A stretch of DNA of 64,000 nucleotides, taken from Flavobacteriales bacterium ALC-1 (GTDB lineage: Bacteria > Bacteroidota > Bacteroidia > Flavobacteriales > Flavobacteriaceae). Position 1 is the stretch's first letter. The number at the start of each line of letters is the position of its first letter. The stretch covers positions 231,501 to 295,500 of the forward strand of contig ABHI01000004.1 of the NCBI GenBank assembly GCA_000171875.1, given 5' to 3'. Positions 43,725 through 52,948 of this stretch are shown here, piece by piece. Both the position numbers and the translations under genes were made by a program. The notes beneath the pieces are model-generated. The model was not told where the DNA came from and searched no databases. It worked only from the letters and a program-made list of their open reading frames with translations.

Positions 43725-46553
43725 ATGGTTAAGAAAATTTTATTACTTATAGTCTTTATTTCTTCTGTCACTTTCGGACAAGAAGCTTATGAGGTAAATA
43801 CTAAATACCCAGTACATGAAGTTGATAATTATTTAAAAGTTTATAAGGATTCTACTCAAAGTTTATCACCAAAAGACATCTTATTAAATACTTCTGATAT
43901 TTATTTAAAAGGTAGCGAGCTTCCTCCCTATGCCATAAATGAACCATTATTATGGGGGAAATTAGAATTAATGACCAGAGAAAGCTTAAAGGGTTGGACG
44001 CTTCATTTTAAAGATATTTTTAGTGGCGGCCCTGCATGGATTAAAGGCAATGGTAAAGTTGACGTATACGCTTACGTAAATAAACAACTAATTTTTCATA
44101 AAAAAGCTGGGTATGGATACAGTGCAAAGGAGCGAGATGTTAGTAAAAATTGGGTGCTAAACCGAATAAAATTGGATAATATCCCTTTAAACACTAAAGT
44201 CAGTTTAATAATAAGAGCTGAAGGAAGTAAATTTGGATATCCACCGTTTTTTAGACTTAACTTAAGAGGACCGTCACAACCATATTATCATGAAATAAAT
44301 GAGTTTAATAGTAGTTTTTTTATTTTCATGTTTGGTGTAACGTTCATTATCTTATTGTATCATATTCTACAGTACTTATATCTAAAAGATATCATTTTTT
44401 TAAATTTTTCAATTTGGGTACTTTTCTGTTGTATGACCATGTTAATGTCTACTGGAGCGATTCTTGATTCAGTTCATAGTATTGGATTTGTGTTTTGGAT
44501 GTTCTTCTCTAATTGCATCTATTTTCTTTTTTGGTTTTTTGGACGTTCGTTTATTCAGTCAAAAACTAAATTTCCTATACTAGATAAACTTATTGTAGGA
44601 CTTGCATCAATTATGATTATACAAATTGCAGTTGTTATATTTTTAGTTCTAACGAATTCTATGAAGCCAAATTTTCTATCTGTAGGCTACCAAGCTGAAA
44701 TCCACGTTTTTACAAATATTTTAGGGTTGATTCTAAGTATTGCCATTGCTACTAGGAAAGATAATTTTGCACGCTATTTTGGTATAGGTGCACTCATTGG
44801 GCTATCATTATTGTTATATGGTAGTATGTGGTCGGCTGGTTGGATAAAATATCCTGGTTTTGACGCGCATTCTTGGGCAGTTTTTGCACAGATAGTTATT
44901 TTTTCTTTTGGAATTGCTTATCGACGTCAAGTCATTATGAAAAAGCATAATGAAGAAAAATTAAAAGCACAATTAAGTATAGTTGAAATGGAGCGTATCA
45001 AAGATTTAGATAAAATTAAAACTCGCTTCTTTGCAAATATTAGTCACGAATTTAGAACACCTTTAGCACTTATATCTGGACCAATCAACAGAGCTTTTAA
45101 ACAAAGTGCTAAAGATGAGGTAATTACTATTAGCAATAAGCATTTTAATATTATTCAAAATAACGCAAATCGACTTCAAAATTTGGTGGATCAGTTATTA
45201 GACTTATCTAAAATTGAAAGTGGTAAAGTGCACCTTTCCTTAAAACAAGGAGGTCTTATCAAATTTTTAAGATCAATAATCTATTCATTTGAGAGTATGG
45301 CAGAACGAGAAAACATTAGCCTAAACACTAGTTTTCCTGAAGAATTGGATAGTGCTTTTTACGATAAAGATAAGCTTGAAAAAATAGTAACTAATATTTT
45401 ATCAAACGCCTTTAAATATACGTCAGAGAACGGCTCTGTAACTACTACTATTGATTATAATAAAAATTACCTCAATTTAGAAATAACAGATACTGGTAAA
45501 GGTATTGACAAAGAAGAAGTGAAACGTATTTTTGAACGTTTTTATCGTGTTGAAGGTAGTGAAGAAAAAGGTTCTGGAATTGGTTTGGCATTAACCAAAG
45601 AACTCATTGAACTACATAATGGAAAAATAAGTGTTGATAGCACAAAACATAAAGGCACAACTTTTAAAGTGCGCTTACCTATTACTTTAGAATCTTTACC
45701 AGAGGCTATTTCGATAATCGTAAAATCAGATTTAGAAGTCAATTCCTATAAGAAAACGATACAAATAGACGAAACACCTAAAGCCGAATTTGTAAAAGAA
45801 GAAACCAAGAACTTACCTGTTGTCTTACTTGTAGAAGACAATAAAGATTTACAACATTATATTTCTGATGTATTACGACAGAACTATACTCTTTTACTTG
45901 CCAAAGATGGTTTACAAGGAGAACGGATGGCTTTTGAACATATTCCAGACATTATAATTAGTGATGTTATGATGCCAAGAAAAGATGGCTACGAACTTTG
46001 TAACTCTTTAAAAACCAACACCAAAACAAGTCATATACCTATAATAATGCTTACTGCTAAAGCAGGACAAATAAATAAAATAGAAGGATTAACTCAAGGC
46101 GCAGATGCCTATTTAACCAAACCGTTTAATGAAGACGAATTATTGCTTTTAATGAAAAACCTAGTCGAATCACGTAAAAACCTTTGGGAACATTTTAAAG
46201 CTTTGGATATGCTTTTGGTTGACGAAATAGATGTGTCATCAATCGATGATAAGTTTCTACAAAATGTTTTTAAAACAATAAAAAATAATATTAGTAATGA
46301 ACAATTTGGAGTTGAAGATATAGCAAGAGCAGTTGGGTTTAGCAGAGCGCAATTACATAGAAAACTTAAAGCACTATCTGATAAATCGGCAAATCAACTC
46401 ATAACTGAAGTTAGATTAAATGAGGCCCATAGAATGTTAAGTCTAAAAACTGGTTCTGTATCTGAAATAGCTTATTCTGTAGGATATTCTAACTTATCTT
46501 ATTTTTCAAAAAGTTTTAAAAACAAATTTGGACTATTGCCCAGTAAAGTATAA
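43725..46553 (+). CDS. Hybrid two-component regulator: 7TMR-DISM, histidine kinase, receiver, AraC HTH
   Basis: 942 residues. Signal peptide 1-18. Extracellular 7TMR-DISM-type sensor about 20-190, then seven membrane helices about 200-405. Kinase: H-box ANISHEFRTPLALISGP with His near 441, N-box KIVTNILSNAFKYT, G boxes ITDTGKGI and GSGIGLALTKELI. Receiver about 700-815 with phospho-Asp near 745 in IIISDVMMPRKDGYE. AraC HTH about 845-942 (FGVEDIARAVGFSRAQLHRKLKAL, VSEIAYSVGYSNLSYFSKSF). A one-protein signal pathway at the inner membrane. Because the neighbours are a cupin and a lipoprotein and not a polysaccharide locus, it is not a standard glycan HTCS. Confidence 0.95.
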   Translation: MVKKILLLIVFISSVTFGQEAYEVNTKYPVHEVDNYLKVYKDSTQSLSPKDILLNTSDIYLKGSELPPYAINEPLLWGKLELMTRESLKGWTLHFKDIFSGGPAWIKGNGKVDVYAYVNKQLIFHKKAGYGYSAKERDVSKNWVLNRIKLDNIPLNTKVSLIIRAEGSKFGYPPFFRLNLRGPSQPYYHEINEFNSSFFIFMFGVTFIILLYHILQYLYLKDIIFLNFSIWVLFCCMTMLMSTGAILDSVHSIGFVFWMFFSNCIYFLFWFFGRSFIQSKTKFPILDKLIVGLASIMIIQIAVVIFLVLTNSMKPNFLSVGYQAEIHVFTNILGLILSIAIATRKDNFARYFGIGALIGLSLLLYGSMWSAGWIKYPGFDAHSWAVFAQIVIFSFGIAYRRQVIMKKHNEEKLKAQLSIVEMERIKDLDKIKTRFFANISHEFRTPLALISGPINRAFKQSAKDEVITISNKHFNIIQNNANRLQNLVDQLLDLSKIESGKVHLSLKQGGLIKFLRSIIYSFESMAERENISLNTSFPEELDSAFYDKDKLEKIVTNILSNAFKYTSENGSVTTTIDYNKNYLNLEITDTGKGIDKEEVKRIFERFYRVEGSEEKGSGIGLALTKELIELHNGKISVDSTKHKGTTFKVRLPITLESLPEAISIIVKSDLEVNSYKKTIQIDETPKAEFVKEETKNLPVVLLVEDNKDLQHYISDVLRQNYTLLLAKDGLQGERMAFEHIPDIIISDVMMPRKDGYELCNSLKTNTKTSHIPIIMLTAKAGQINKIEGLTQGADAYLTKPFNEDELLLLMKNLVESRKNLWEHFKALDMLLVDEIDVSSIDDKFLQNVFKTIKNNISNEQFGVEDIARAVGFSRAQLHRKLKALSDKSANQLITEVRLNEAHRMLSLKTGSVSEIAYSVGYSNLSYFSKSFKNKFGLLPSKV

Positions 46554-46557
46554 GATG

Positions 46558-47505
46558 TTATTTTAAATAACCCAAAACATTAGCCTCTATCCTACCTTGG
46601 ATATCAGAAACATCTCCTTTTACAAACCTATCGCCTGTGATATTCTCATATAGTTCAATATAGCGCTCACTAACAGTTTCAATATACTCATCACTCATAA
46701 AAGGCACTGTTTGTCCTTCTAAGCCTTGAAAGTTATTACTGATTAGCCACTGTCTTACAAACTCTTTAGAGAGTTGTTTTTGCGCTTCACCTTTATCTTG
46801 ACGCTCTTGGTAACCATCTGCATAGAAATAACGTGATGAATCTGGTGTATGTATTTCGTCAATCAATACAATCTTTCCGTCTTTTGTTTTTCCAAATTCG
46901 TATTTGGTATCCACTAAGATTAAGCCACGTTCAGCTGCTATTTCTGTACCGCGTTGAAATAGTTTTCTAGTGTAATCTTCAAGTATACTATAATCTTCTT
47001 TAGAAACGATGCCTTTTGCTAAAATGTCTTCACGAGAAATATCTTCGTCATGATCACCCATTTCTGCTTTTGTAGCTGGTGTAATAATAGGTTGAGGGAA
47101 CTTATCGTTTTCTTTCATACCATCTGGCATTTCAATACCACAAAGTAGTCGTCTTCCTGCTTTATATTCACGTGCCGCATGACCAGACATGTAACCACGT
47201 ATTACCATTTCTACTTTAAACGGTTCACATAAATGACCAACAGCTACATTAGGATCTGGTGTCGCCACCAACCAATTAGGCACCAAATCTTCTGTTTCCT
47301 TCATCATCTTAGTTGCAATCTGATTTAAGATTTGCCCTTTATACGGAATACCTTTTGGCATGACCACATCAAAAGCACTTAAGCGATCTGTTGCAACCAT
47401 TACTAATTGCTCGTCATTGATATTGTAAACCTCTCTAACCTTTCCTTTATAAACAGATTTCTGATTAGGAAAATTAAAATTGGTATCTATTATGGTATTA
47501 CTCAT
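46558..47505 (-). CDS. purC: SAICAR synthase (phosphoribosylaminoimidazolesuccinocarboxamide synthase)
   Basis: 315 residues, the longer form common in Bacteroidota. Joins CAIR and aspartate with ATP in purine synthesis. Motifs [29 protein letters not shown] (P-loop-like), [18 protein letters not shown] and [31 protein letters not shown] are intact. It follows phoH by 61 bp on the same strand. Confidence 0.97.
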   Translation of the reverse strand: MSNTIIDTNFNFPNQKSVYKGKVREVYNINDEQLVMVATDRLSAFDVVMPKGIPYKGQILNQIATKMMKETEDLVPNWLVATPDPNVAVGHLCEPFKVEMVIRGYMSGHAAREYKAGRRLLCGIEMPDGMKENDKFPQPIITPATKAEMGDHDEDISREDILAKGIVSKEDYSILEDYTRKLFQRGTEIAAERGLILVDTKYEFGKTKDGKIVLIDEIHTPDSSRYFYADGYQERQDKGEAQKQLSKEFVRQWLISNNFQGLEGQTVPFMSDEYIETVSERYIELYENITGDRFVKGDVSDIQGRIEANVLGYLK

Positions 47506-47566
47506 TGCTTGTTAAAACGTTTATGCGGTTATTTATTTTGCTGTCAACTGAGACTGTGACTGTAAT

Positions 47567-48520
47567 CTAATCTCGATTCTCAATACTCTTATAAGCAGAA
47601 ATCACTTTCTTTACTAATTTATGACGAATCACATCTTTATCATCTAAATAAATCATGCCAATACCATCAATATTCTTCAGCACTAAAAGTGCTTCTTTAA
47701 GTCCAGAAATAGTACGACGAGGTAAATCTACCTGACCAGGATCACCAGTTAATAAAAATTTAGCATTCTTACCCATACGCGTTAAAAACATTTTCATTTG
47801 GGCATGTGTGGTATTTTGCCCTTCATCTAAAATCACAAAAGCATTATCTAAAGTACGACCACGCATAAAGGCTAATGGTGCAATTTGTATCACACCTTTT
47901 TCTATATAACTTTCTAACTTCTCAGCAGGAATCATATCACGCAACGCATCATATAATGGTTGCATATATGGATCCAGTTTTTCTTTTAAATCACCTGGAA
48001 GAAACCCTAAATTCTCACCAGCTTCAACAGCAGGTCGTGTTAAAATAATTCGTTTTACTGCTTTACTTTTTAAAGCCTGGACAGCTAAAGCTACACCAAC
48101 ATAGGTTTTACCTGTACCAGCAGGACCAATAGCAAACACCATATCATTTTTACGCATGCTCTCAACTAGTTTGCGTTGATTAGCGGTTTGCGCTTTGATC
48201 AGTTTACCACCAACACCATGTACGATGACTTCTCCACTCTTTGCTGTTGTGGTATAATCATCACTACTATTACTAGTTAACACACGCTCAATAACATTTT
48301 CGTCTATTTTGTTGTACTTACCAAAATGTTTCATCAGCATAGTCATTCTGTGGTCAAACTCTTCGAGTAAATCTTCATCACCATAAGCCTTTAGTTTATT
48401 ACCTCTGGCTACAATTTTAAGTTTAGGAAAATACTTTTTTAAGAGTTCAATATTAGCATTTTGTGGGCCGAAGAATTCTTTTGGAGTAATTTCTTCGAGT
48501 TCTAGTATAAGTTCGTTCAA
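47567..48520 (-). CDS. PhoH family ATPase
   Basis: 317 residues. N-terminal helical and beta region about 1-110, PhoH P-loop ATPase about 115-317: FAIGPAGTGKTYVGVALA, LTRPAVEAGENLGFLPGD and FVILDEGQNTTHAQMKMFLTRMG. Often works in RNA metabolism with YbeY; no ybeY gene is next to it here. Upstream -7 element at 48577-48584. Confidence 0.94.
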   Translation of the reverse strand: MNELILELEEITPKEFFGPQNANIELLKKYFPKLKIVARGNKLKAYGDEDLLEEFDHRMTMLMKHFGKYNKIDENVIERVLTSNSSDDYTTTAKSGEVIVHGVGGKLIKAQTANQRKLVESMRKNDMVFAIGPAGTGKTYVGVALAVQALKSKAVKRIILTRPAVEAGENLGFLPGDLKEKLDPYMQPLYDALRDMIPAEKLESYIEKGVIQIAPLAFMRGRTLDNAFVILDEGQNTTHAQMKMFLTRMGKNAKFLLTGDPGQVDLPRRTISGLKEALLVLKNIDGIGMIYLDDKDVIRHKLVKKVISAYKSIENRD

Positions 48521-48560
48521 AAGCCTGCTTTATTTAGTATGTTAATCTGTTTTCTTTTCT

Positions 48561-48584
48561 TAGTTTTGTGTACCAACAAATCTA
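48561..48584. promoter_or_regulatory. Divergent -7 elements for phoH and the SAM hydrolase gene
   Basis: TAGTTTTG on + (48561-48568) and TAGATTTG on minus (48577-48584), both exact consensus, eight bases apart and facing in opposite directions, in the 110-bp gap between phoH and the gene at 48631. Their -33 elements are not clear. Confidence 0.5.
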
Positions 48585-48630
48585 AGAATTTTACAACCAT
48601 AATTCTTAAAAAAATATCAACAATCAATCC

Positions 48631-49467
48631 ATGGCGATAATCACTTTAACGACTGATTTTGGAGAAAAAGATCACTTTGCTGGTTCCATAAAAGGTGCCA
48701 TTTATAGTGAGCTTCCGGAGGTGAGAATTGTAGATGTTTCGCATTCTGTATCTCCTTTTAATATTTCTGAAGCGGCTTATATTATTTTAAATGCCTACAG
48801 TAGTTTTCCAAAAGGAACAATTCATATCATAGGAATTGACTCTGAGTTAAGTCCTGAAAACAAGCATATTGCGGTTAAATTAGATGACCATTACTTTATA
48901 TGTGCTAACAATGGCATAATGAGTATGATTTGTGCAGAAATTGCTCCAGAAAAGATTGTAGAAATAAATATTCACGATAAGATAGAAACCAGTTTTCCAG
49001 TTTTAGATGTCTTTGTTAAAGTCGCATGTCATATTGCAAGAGGCGGTACTTTGGAGATTATCGGAAAAGTTATCAACAGCATAAAACCGATTAAAAATTT
49101 AATTCCCTTTGTTAATGACGAGCAGAATCAAATTATCGGTAGTGTTATTTACATTGATAATTACGGAAATGTGGTCACCAATATTAAACAAAAGTTTTTT
49201 GAGGATGTCCAAAAAACTAGAGCTTATGAAATCTCTGCTCGAAATCATAAATTCAAAAAAATACATAGTAAGTATAGTGATATTGTGAATTTTGAATTAG
49301 AAGAATCTAAACGAAATGATGAAGGTAAAGGGCTTGTAGTGTTCAATTCTTCTGGGTATTTAGAAATCGCGGTTTACAAAAGTAATTGCACTACTGTTGG
49401 TAGCGCTTCTACTCTAATGGGTTTAAAGACTATGGATACTGTAACTATTAACTTTTCTAAATTATAA
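48631..49467 (+). CDS. SAM hydroxide adenosyltransferase (DUF62)
   Basis: 278 residues. Splits S-adenosylmethionine to adenosine and methionine using an activated water. Opens MAIITLTTDFGEKDHFAGSIKGAI, the family signature with the catalytic Asp. Further SHSVSPFNISEAAYIILNAY and FICANNGIMSMI (Arg-His loop region), and the C-terminal beta-barrel with YIDNYGNVVTNI. Related to fluorinases but lacking the fluorinase-specific loop as far as I can see. Followed three bases later by a monooxygenase-fold gene. Confidence 0.92.
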   Translation: MAIITLTTDFGEKDHFAGSIKGAIYSELPEVRIVDVSHSVSPFNISEAAYIILNAYSSFPKGTIHIIGIDSELSPENKHIAVKLDDHYFICANNGIMSMICAEIAPEKIVEINIHDKIETSFPVLDVFVKVACHIARGGTLEIIGKVINSIKPIKNLIPFVNDEQNQIIGSVIYIDNYGNVVTNIKQKFFEDVQKTRAYEISARNHKFKKIHSKYSDIVNFELEESKRNDEGKGLVVFNSSGYLEIAVYKSNCTTVGSASTLMGLKTMDTVTINFSKL

Positions 49468-49470
49468 ACT

Positions 49471-49767
49471 TTGTTAGTAAGAATTGTAAAAATGAGTTTT
49501 GAACCGTCTAAGATTGAAGAATTCTTGGCTAATTTTGAAACTGTAAAAACAAAGATTCGCAATTTTGAAGGTTGTAACTTTTTAGAATTGTATCGCGACC
49601 AGAACAATACCAATATCTTTTTTACGTATAGTTATTGGGACTCTGAAGCTGATTTAAATAATTACAGACATTCAGAATTGTTTAAAAGTGTTTGGTCTAA
49701 AACTAAACCTTTGTTTAATGCTAAACCTGAAGCTTGGAGTGTGGATAAATTGGCTTCACTTAAGTGA
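49471..49767 (+). CDS. ABM-fold (antibiotic biosynthesis monooxygenase-like) protein
   Basis: 98 residues from TTG 49471 (LVRIVKMSFEPSKIEEFLANF). One ferredoxin-like ABM domain: CNFLELYRDQNNTNIFFTYSYWDSEADLNNYRHSELFKSVW. Small dimeric members act as quinol or heme monooxygenases. The gene lies three bases after the SAM hydrolase, so it is part of the same mRNA. The TTG is the best start because the fold begins at LVRIVK. Confidence 0.88.
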   Translation: MLVRIVKMSFEPSKIEEFLANFETVKTKIRNFEGCNFLELYRDQNNTNIFFTYSYWDSEADLNNYRHSELFKSVWSKTKPLFNAKPEAWSVDKLASLK

Positions 49768-49784
49768 TGAGTAATGAAATAGAC

Positions 49785-49920
49785 TGTCATTGCGAGCAAA
49801 GCGTGACAAATGCGAAGTATTCATGAATACCTTAAAAAGTAATAAGAGAAGATGAATAATCTTTTAAATTGAAACTAAAACAAACAGATTACCACGTCGC
49901 AAAGACGACTCGTAATGACG
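49785..49920. repeat. Imperfect inverted-repeat element
   Basis: TGTCATTGCGAG at the left end and CTCGTAATGACG at the right end form terminal inverted repeats, with GCAAAGCGTGACAAA and ACCACGTCGCAAAGACG next to them as a second, looser inverted match. Total about 136 bp between the ABM gene and gldF. Such GTCATTGCGAG palindromic elements are widespread in Bacteroidota genomes as I recall. No ORF inside. Confidence 0.72.
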
Positions 49921-49937
49921 GAATAAAGACTATGTAA

Positions 49938-50663
49938 ATGCTAGCAATACTTAAAAAAGAAATAAACACCTTCTTCGCCTCACCTATTGGTTATTTGGTC
50001 ATAGCGGTGTTTTTATTATTAAACGGGCTCTTTTTATGGGTTTTTAAAGGTGAATTTAATCTCTTAGATAATGGTAGAGCCAACTTGTCATCTTTCTTTC
50101 TATTAGCACCTTGGATTTTAATTTTCCTTGTGCCTGCTGTTACCATGCGCAGTTTTAGTGATGAAAAAAAGCAAGGCACTTTAGAATTGTTGGTAACAAA
50201 GCCTATTTCACATTTTCAGATTGTACTAGGAAAATATTTTGGCGCGTTTGTTTTAATCCTTTTAGCATTAATTCCAACGTTGTTATACGTGTACACCGTT
50301 TCCCAATTAGGAAACCCTGAAGGTAATCTCGATATGGGGAGCACAATAGGTTCTTATTTTGGATTATTATTTTTAGTGGCTGCTTATACAGCTATTGGAG
50401 TATTTGCCTCTACTCTTTCCGATAATCAGATTGTAGCTTTTATTATAGCTGTATTTATTTGCTTCTTTTTTTACTTTGGATTTGAAGGGCTTTCTAACTA
50501 CTACATTCTTGGTGACTACGTATATATGGAAGATTTAGGAATGGCTTCACACTACAACAGTATGAGTCGTGGGGTTATTGACACAAGAGATTTGGTGTAT
50601 TTTATCAGTATAGCTTTAGCCTTTTTATTATTCACAAAACTTAGAATTCAAAAACAGAAGTAA
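49938..50663 (+). CDS. gldF: Gliding ABC transporter permease GldF
   Basis: 241 residues with six membrane helices. Opens MLAILKKEINTFFASPIGYLV, then LLAPWILIFLVPAVTMRSFSDEKKQGTLELLVTKPI, the ABC-2 permease signature. With GldA and GldG it forms an ABC transporter needed for gliding in Flavobacterium johnsoniae. gldG follows after one additional gene. Its TAA overlaps the next ATG as TAATG. Confidence 0.93.
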   Translation: MLAILKKEINTFFASPIGYLVIAVFLLLNGLFLWVFKGEFNLLDNGRANLSSFFLLAPWILIFLVPAVTMRSFSDEKKQGTLELLVTKPISHFQIVLGKYFGAFVLILLALIPTLLYVYTVSQLGNPEGNLDMGSTIGSYFGLLFLVAAYTAIGVFASTLSDNQIVAFIIAVFICFFFYFGFEGLSNYYILGDYVYMEDLGMASHYNSMSRGVIDTRDLVYFISIALAFLLFTKLRIQKQK

Positions 50664-51160
50664 TGATTATCACTCCTCTTTTGGTCATTTTTATGGTAGT
50701 AGCGTTTATACTACTCTTCTTGTTTTTAAATACAGTAGATAAGCGTAAGTGGCTATCGGCTTTAATCGCTTTAGTTTTAACGCCCTTGGTGTATTTCTAT
50801 ATGTTTTATCCGTTTTTAAATATCATTAGTAGTTATCATCATCAAAAATATTTTGAAAGCGACGCATGGACAGAAAAACCTGCATTACGCTACGAAATGA
50901 TAGATAATACTATAGCCTCTGATACTTTAATTGGAATTTCTAAAGAAAGGATTACAACATTACTAGGTGAAGCTGAATGGCTATCGTGGGATGATGCAAA
51001 AAAGACTCATAACATTAATAAATGGAATTACGCACTAGGCATAGAACCTGGTGCTTTTAATGATAAAAAAGATTGTGTAGAAATTACATTTAAAAATAAT
51101 AAAGTCACCGCATTAAGACCTTATCAAGAAGAAATAACATTTGAGAATGAAGACCAATAA
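50663..51160 (+). CDS. Membrane protein between gldF and gldG, BamE-like C-terminus
   Basis: 165 residues. Two membrane helices about 5-24 (LLVIFMVVAFILLFLFLN) and 31-50 (WLSALIALVLTPLVYFYMFY), then a soluble part with a BamE/SmpA-like pattern (LIGISKERITTLLGEAEWLS, WNYALGIEPGAFNDKKDCVEITFKNNKVTAL). gldF and gldG are normally adjacent, so this is an extra gene in the operon. Start overlaps the gldF stop and its end overlaps gldG, which supports co-translation. It could help assembly of the GldFG complex; this is inference. Confidence 0.78.
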   Translation: MIITPLLVIFMVVAFILLFLFLNTVDKRKWLSALIALVLTPLVYFYMFYPFLNIISSYHHQKYFESDAWTEKPALRYEMIDNTIASDTLIGISKERITTLLGEAEWLSWDDAKKTHNINKWNYALGIEPGAFNDKKDCVEITFKNNKVTALRPYQEEITFENEDQ

Positions 51161-52814
51161 ATCCTTACTATATATACTTGCTATCATTGTTGGGTTAATT
51201 TTAGTTAACCTCATTTCTAGCAAAGCCTATCAACGTTTCGATTTAACTAAAGATAATCGTTACACGCTTTCGGAAGTTTCTAAATCAATGATAAGTGATT
51301 TAAATTCGCCTTTAATTATTGATGTGTTTTTAGAAGGTGATTTTCCTTCAGAGTTTCGATTACTTCAAACTGAAGTACGACAAATTATTGAAGAATTTCA
51401 GTTAGAAACCGACCAAATATTTGTCAATTATATCAACCCCATAGAAGACGAGACTACGCGCCAACGTAATATCGAAGAACTGACTAAATCTGGTTTAGAA
51501 CCCTATATAAATACTGATAATAGTACAGGAAAAGTAACTCAAGAGATTATTTTTCCATGGGCTTTTGCAAGTTACAAAGATGAAACAGTAAAAATCCCAT
51601 TATTAAAACGTAGTATCACTCAAGGCTTACAAGAACAAATCACTAATTCTGTTCAATCTTTAGAATATGCTTTTGCTGATGGCTTTAATAAACTTGTAAA
51701 CCCTAAAGCAAAAAAGATTGCCATTTTAAAAGGTAATGGCGAATTAGGAGACATATACATTGCTGACTTTTTACAAACGATAAAACCCTATTACAATTTA
51801 GCACAATTTACTTTAGATAGTGTTGCATCTAACCCTCAAGGTACTTTAGATAAATTAAAGGCATACGATTTAGTTGTTGCAGCTAAACCAAGCGAAGCGT
51901 TTACAGAAAACGAAAAACTCGTTTTAGACCAATATACTATGTCTGGGGGGAAAAGTCTTTGGCTTACGGAATCTGTTGTTATGGATCAAGACAGCTTGAA
52001 AAATGCTAGAGGAACTGGAGTGTCTATTATGAGAGATTTAAAGTTGAATGATTTTTTCTTTAAATACGGGTTTAGGGTAAACCCAACCTTAGTAAAAGAT
52101 TTATATTCTGCTCCAATTATGTTAGCGATAGGAGAAGGTTCTCAGGCGCAAATGCAACCTATTCAATGGCAATATTCACCTTTAGCGGCTTCTAACCCTA
52201 AACATTCCATTTCTAAAAATCTAAACTTAGTAAAGTTTGATTTTGCGAGTCCGATTGACACCTTAAAAAACGATATCAAAAAAACTATATTATTACAGAG
52301 TTCTCCAAAATCTAAATTAGAAGGAGCTCCAACTACAATTTCTTTAGCAAATGTTACAAAAGCTCCAAATGAAAGTACTTATAATTTAGGACCTCAAAAT
52401 TTAGCGGTATTGCTAGAAGGTGAATTCACCTCAGTGTATGATCAACGTGTTTTGCCATTTAAGGTCAATAATTTTCAATCAAAAAGTAAAGCCACTAAAA
52501 TGGTTATTATTTCTGACGGAGACCTTATTAAAAATGAAGTGATTAGAAACAGGCCTCAAGAATTAGGTTTTGATCAACTCACAGGTAAAGCTTTTGGAAA
52601 TAAAGAGTTTCTTTTAAATACCGTTAATTATCTTTTAGATGACTCAGGACTTATAAACATTAGGGCTAAAGAAATTAATGTTGCCTTTATAGATGCAGAC
52701 AAAATTAAAGATAACAAAGGCACTTGGCAGCTTATAAATATTGCATTACCATTAGTTATACTTGCCCTATTTGGATTTGTTTTCAACTACTTTAGAAAGA
52801 AAAAATACACTTAA
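51147..52814 (+). CDS. gldG: Gliding ABC transporter substrate-binding protein GldG
   Basis: 555 residues from ATG 51147 (MKTNKSLLYILAIIVGLILVN); an upstream TTG at 51141 is less likely. One N-terminal membrane anchor, then YQRFDLTKDNRYTLSEVSKS, the GldG opening, a large periplasmic region, and a C-terminal helix about 530-550 (IALPLVILALFGFVFNYF). Acts with GldF and GldA in gliding. The first 14 bp overlap the preceding gene. Confidence 0.93.
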   Translation: MKTNKSLLYILAIIVGLILVNLISSKAYQRFDLTKDNRYTLSEVSKSMISDLNSPLIIDVFLEGDFPSEFRLLQTEVRQIIEEFQLETDQIFVNYINPIEDETTRQRNIEELTKSGLEPYINTDNSTGKVTQEIIFPWAFASYKDETVKIPLLKRSITQGLQEQITNSVQSLEYAFADGFNKLVNPKAKKIAILKGNGELGDIYIADFLQTIKPYYNLAQFTLDSVASNPQGTLDKLKAYDLVVAAKPSEAFTENEKLVLDQYTMSGGKSLWLTESVVMDQDSLKNARGTGVSIMRDLKLNDFFFKYGFRVNPTLVKDLYSAPIMLAIGEGSQAQMQPIQWQYSPLAASNPKHSISKNLNLVKFDFASPIDTLKNDIKKTILLQSSPKSKLEGAPTTISLANVTKAPNESTYNLGPQNLAVLLEGEFTSVYDQRVLPFKVNNFQSKSKATKMVIISDGDLIKNEVIRNRPQELGFDQLTGKAFGNKEFLLNTVNYLLDDSGLINIRAKEINVAFIDADKIKDNKGTWQLINIALPLVILALFGFVFNYFRKKKYT

Positions 52815-52875
52815 AACTAGTCATTTTTTACTATTAAAAAGTTTCCTGTATGCGTAGGAATAAATGTTAATAAGT

Positions 52876-52910
52876 TTGTTTTATAAAACCCTTCTATTGA
52901 GATATATTTG
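52876..52910 (+). promoter_or_regulatory. dnaN promoter
   Basis: TTG (52876-52878), 24 bp, TATATTTG (52903-52910). The -7 is exact; spacing is a little long. Start expected near 52917, about 32 nt before the ATG. Confidence 0.62.
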
Positions 52911-52948
52911 TAAGACAAATTCAAAGATTAAAACTTTATATATTCAAT

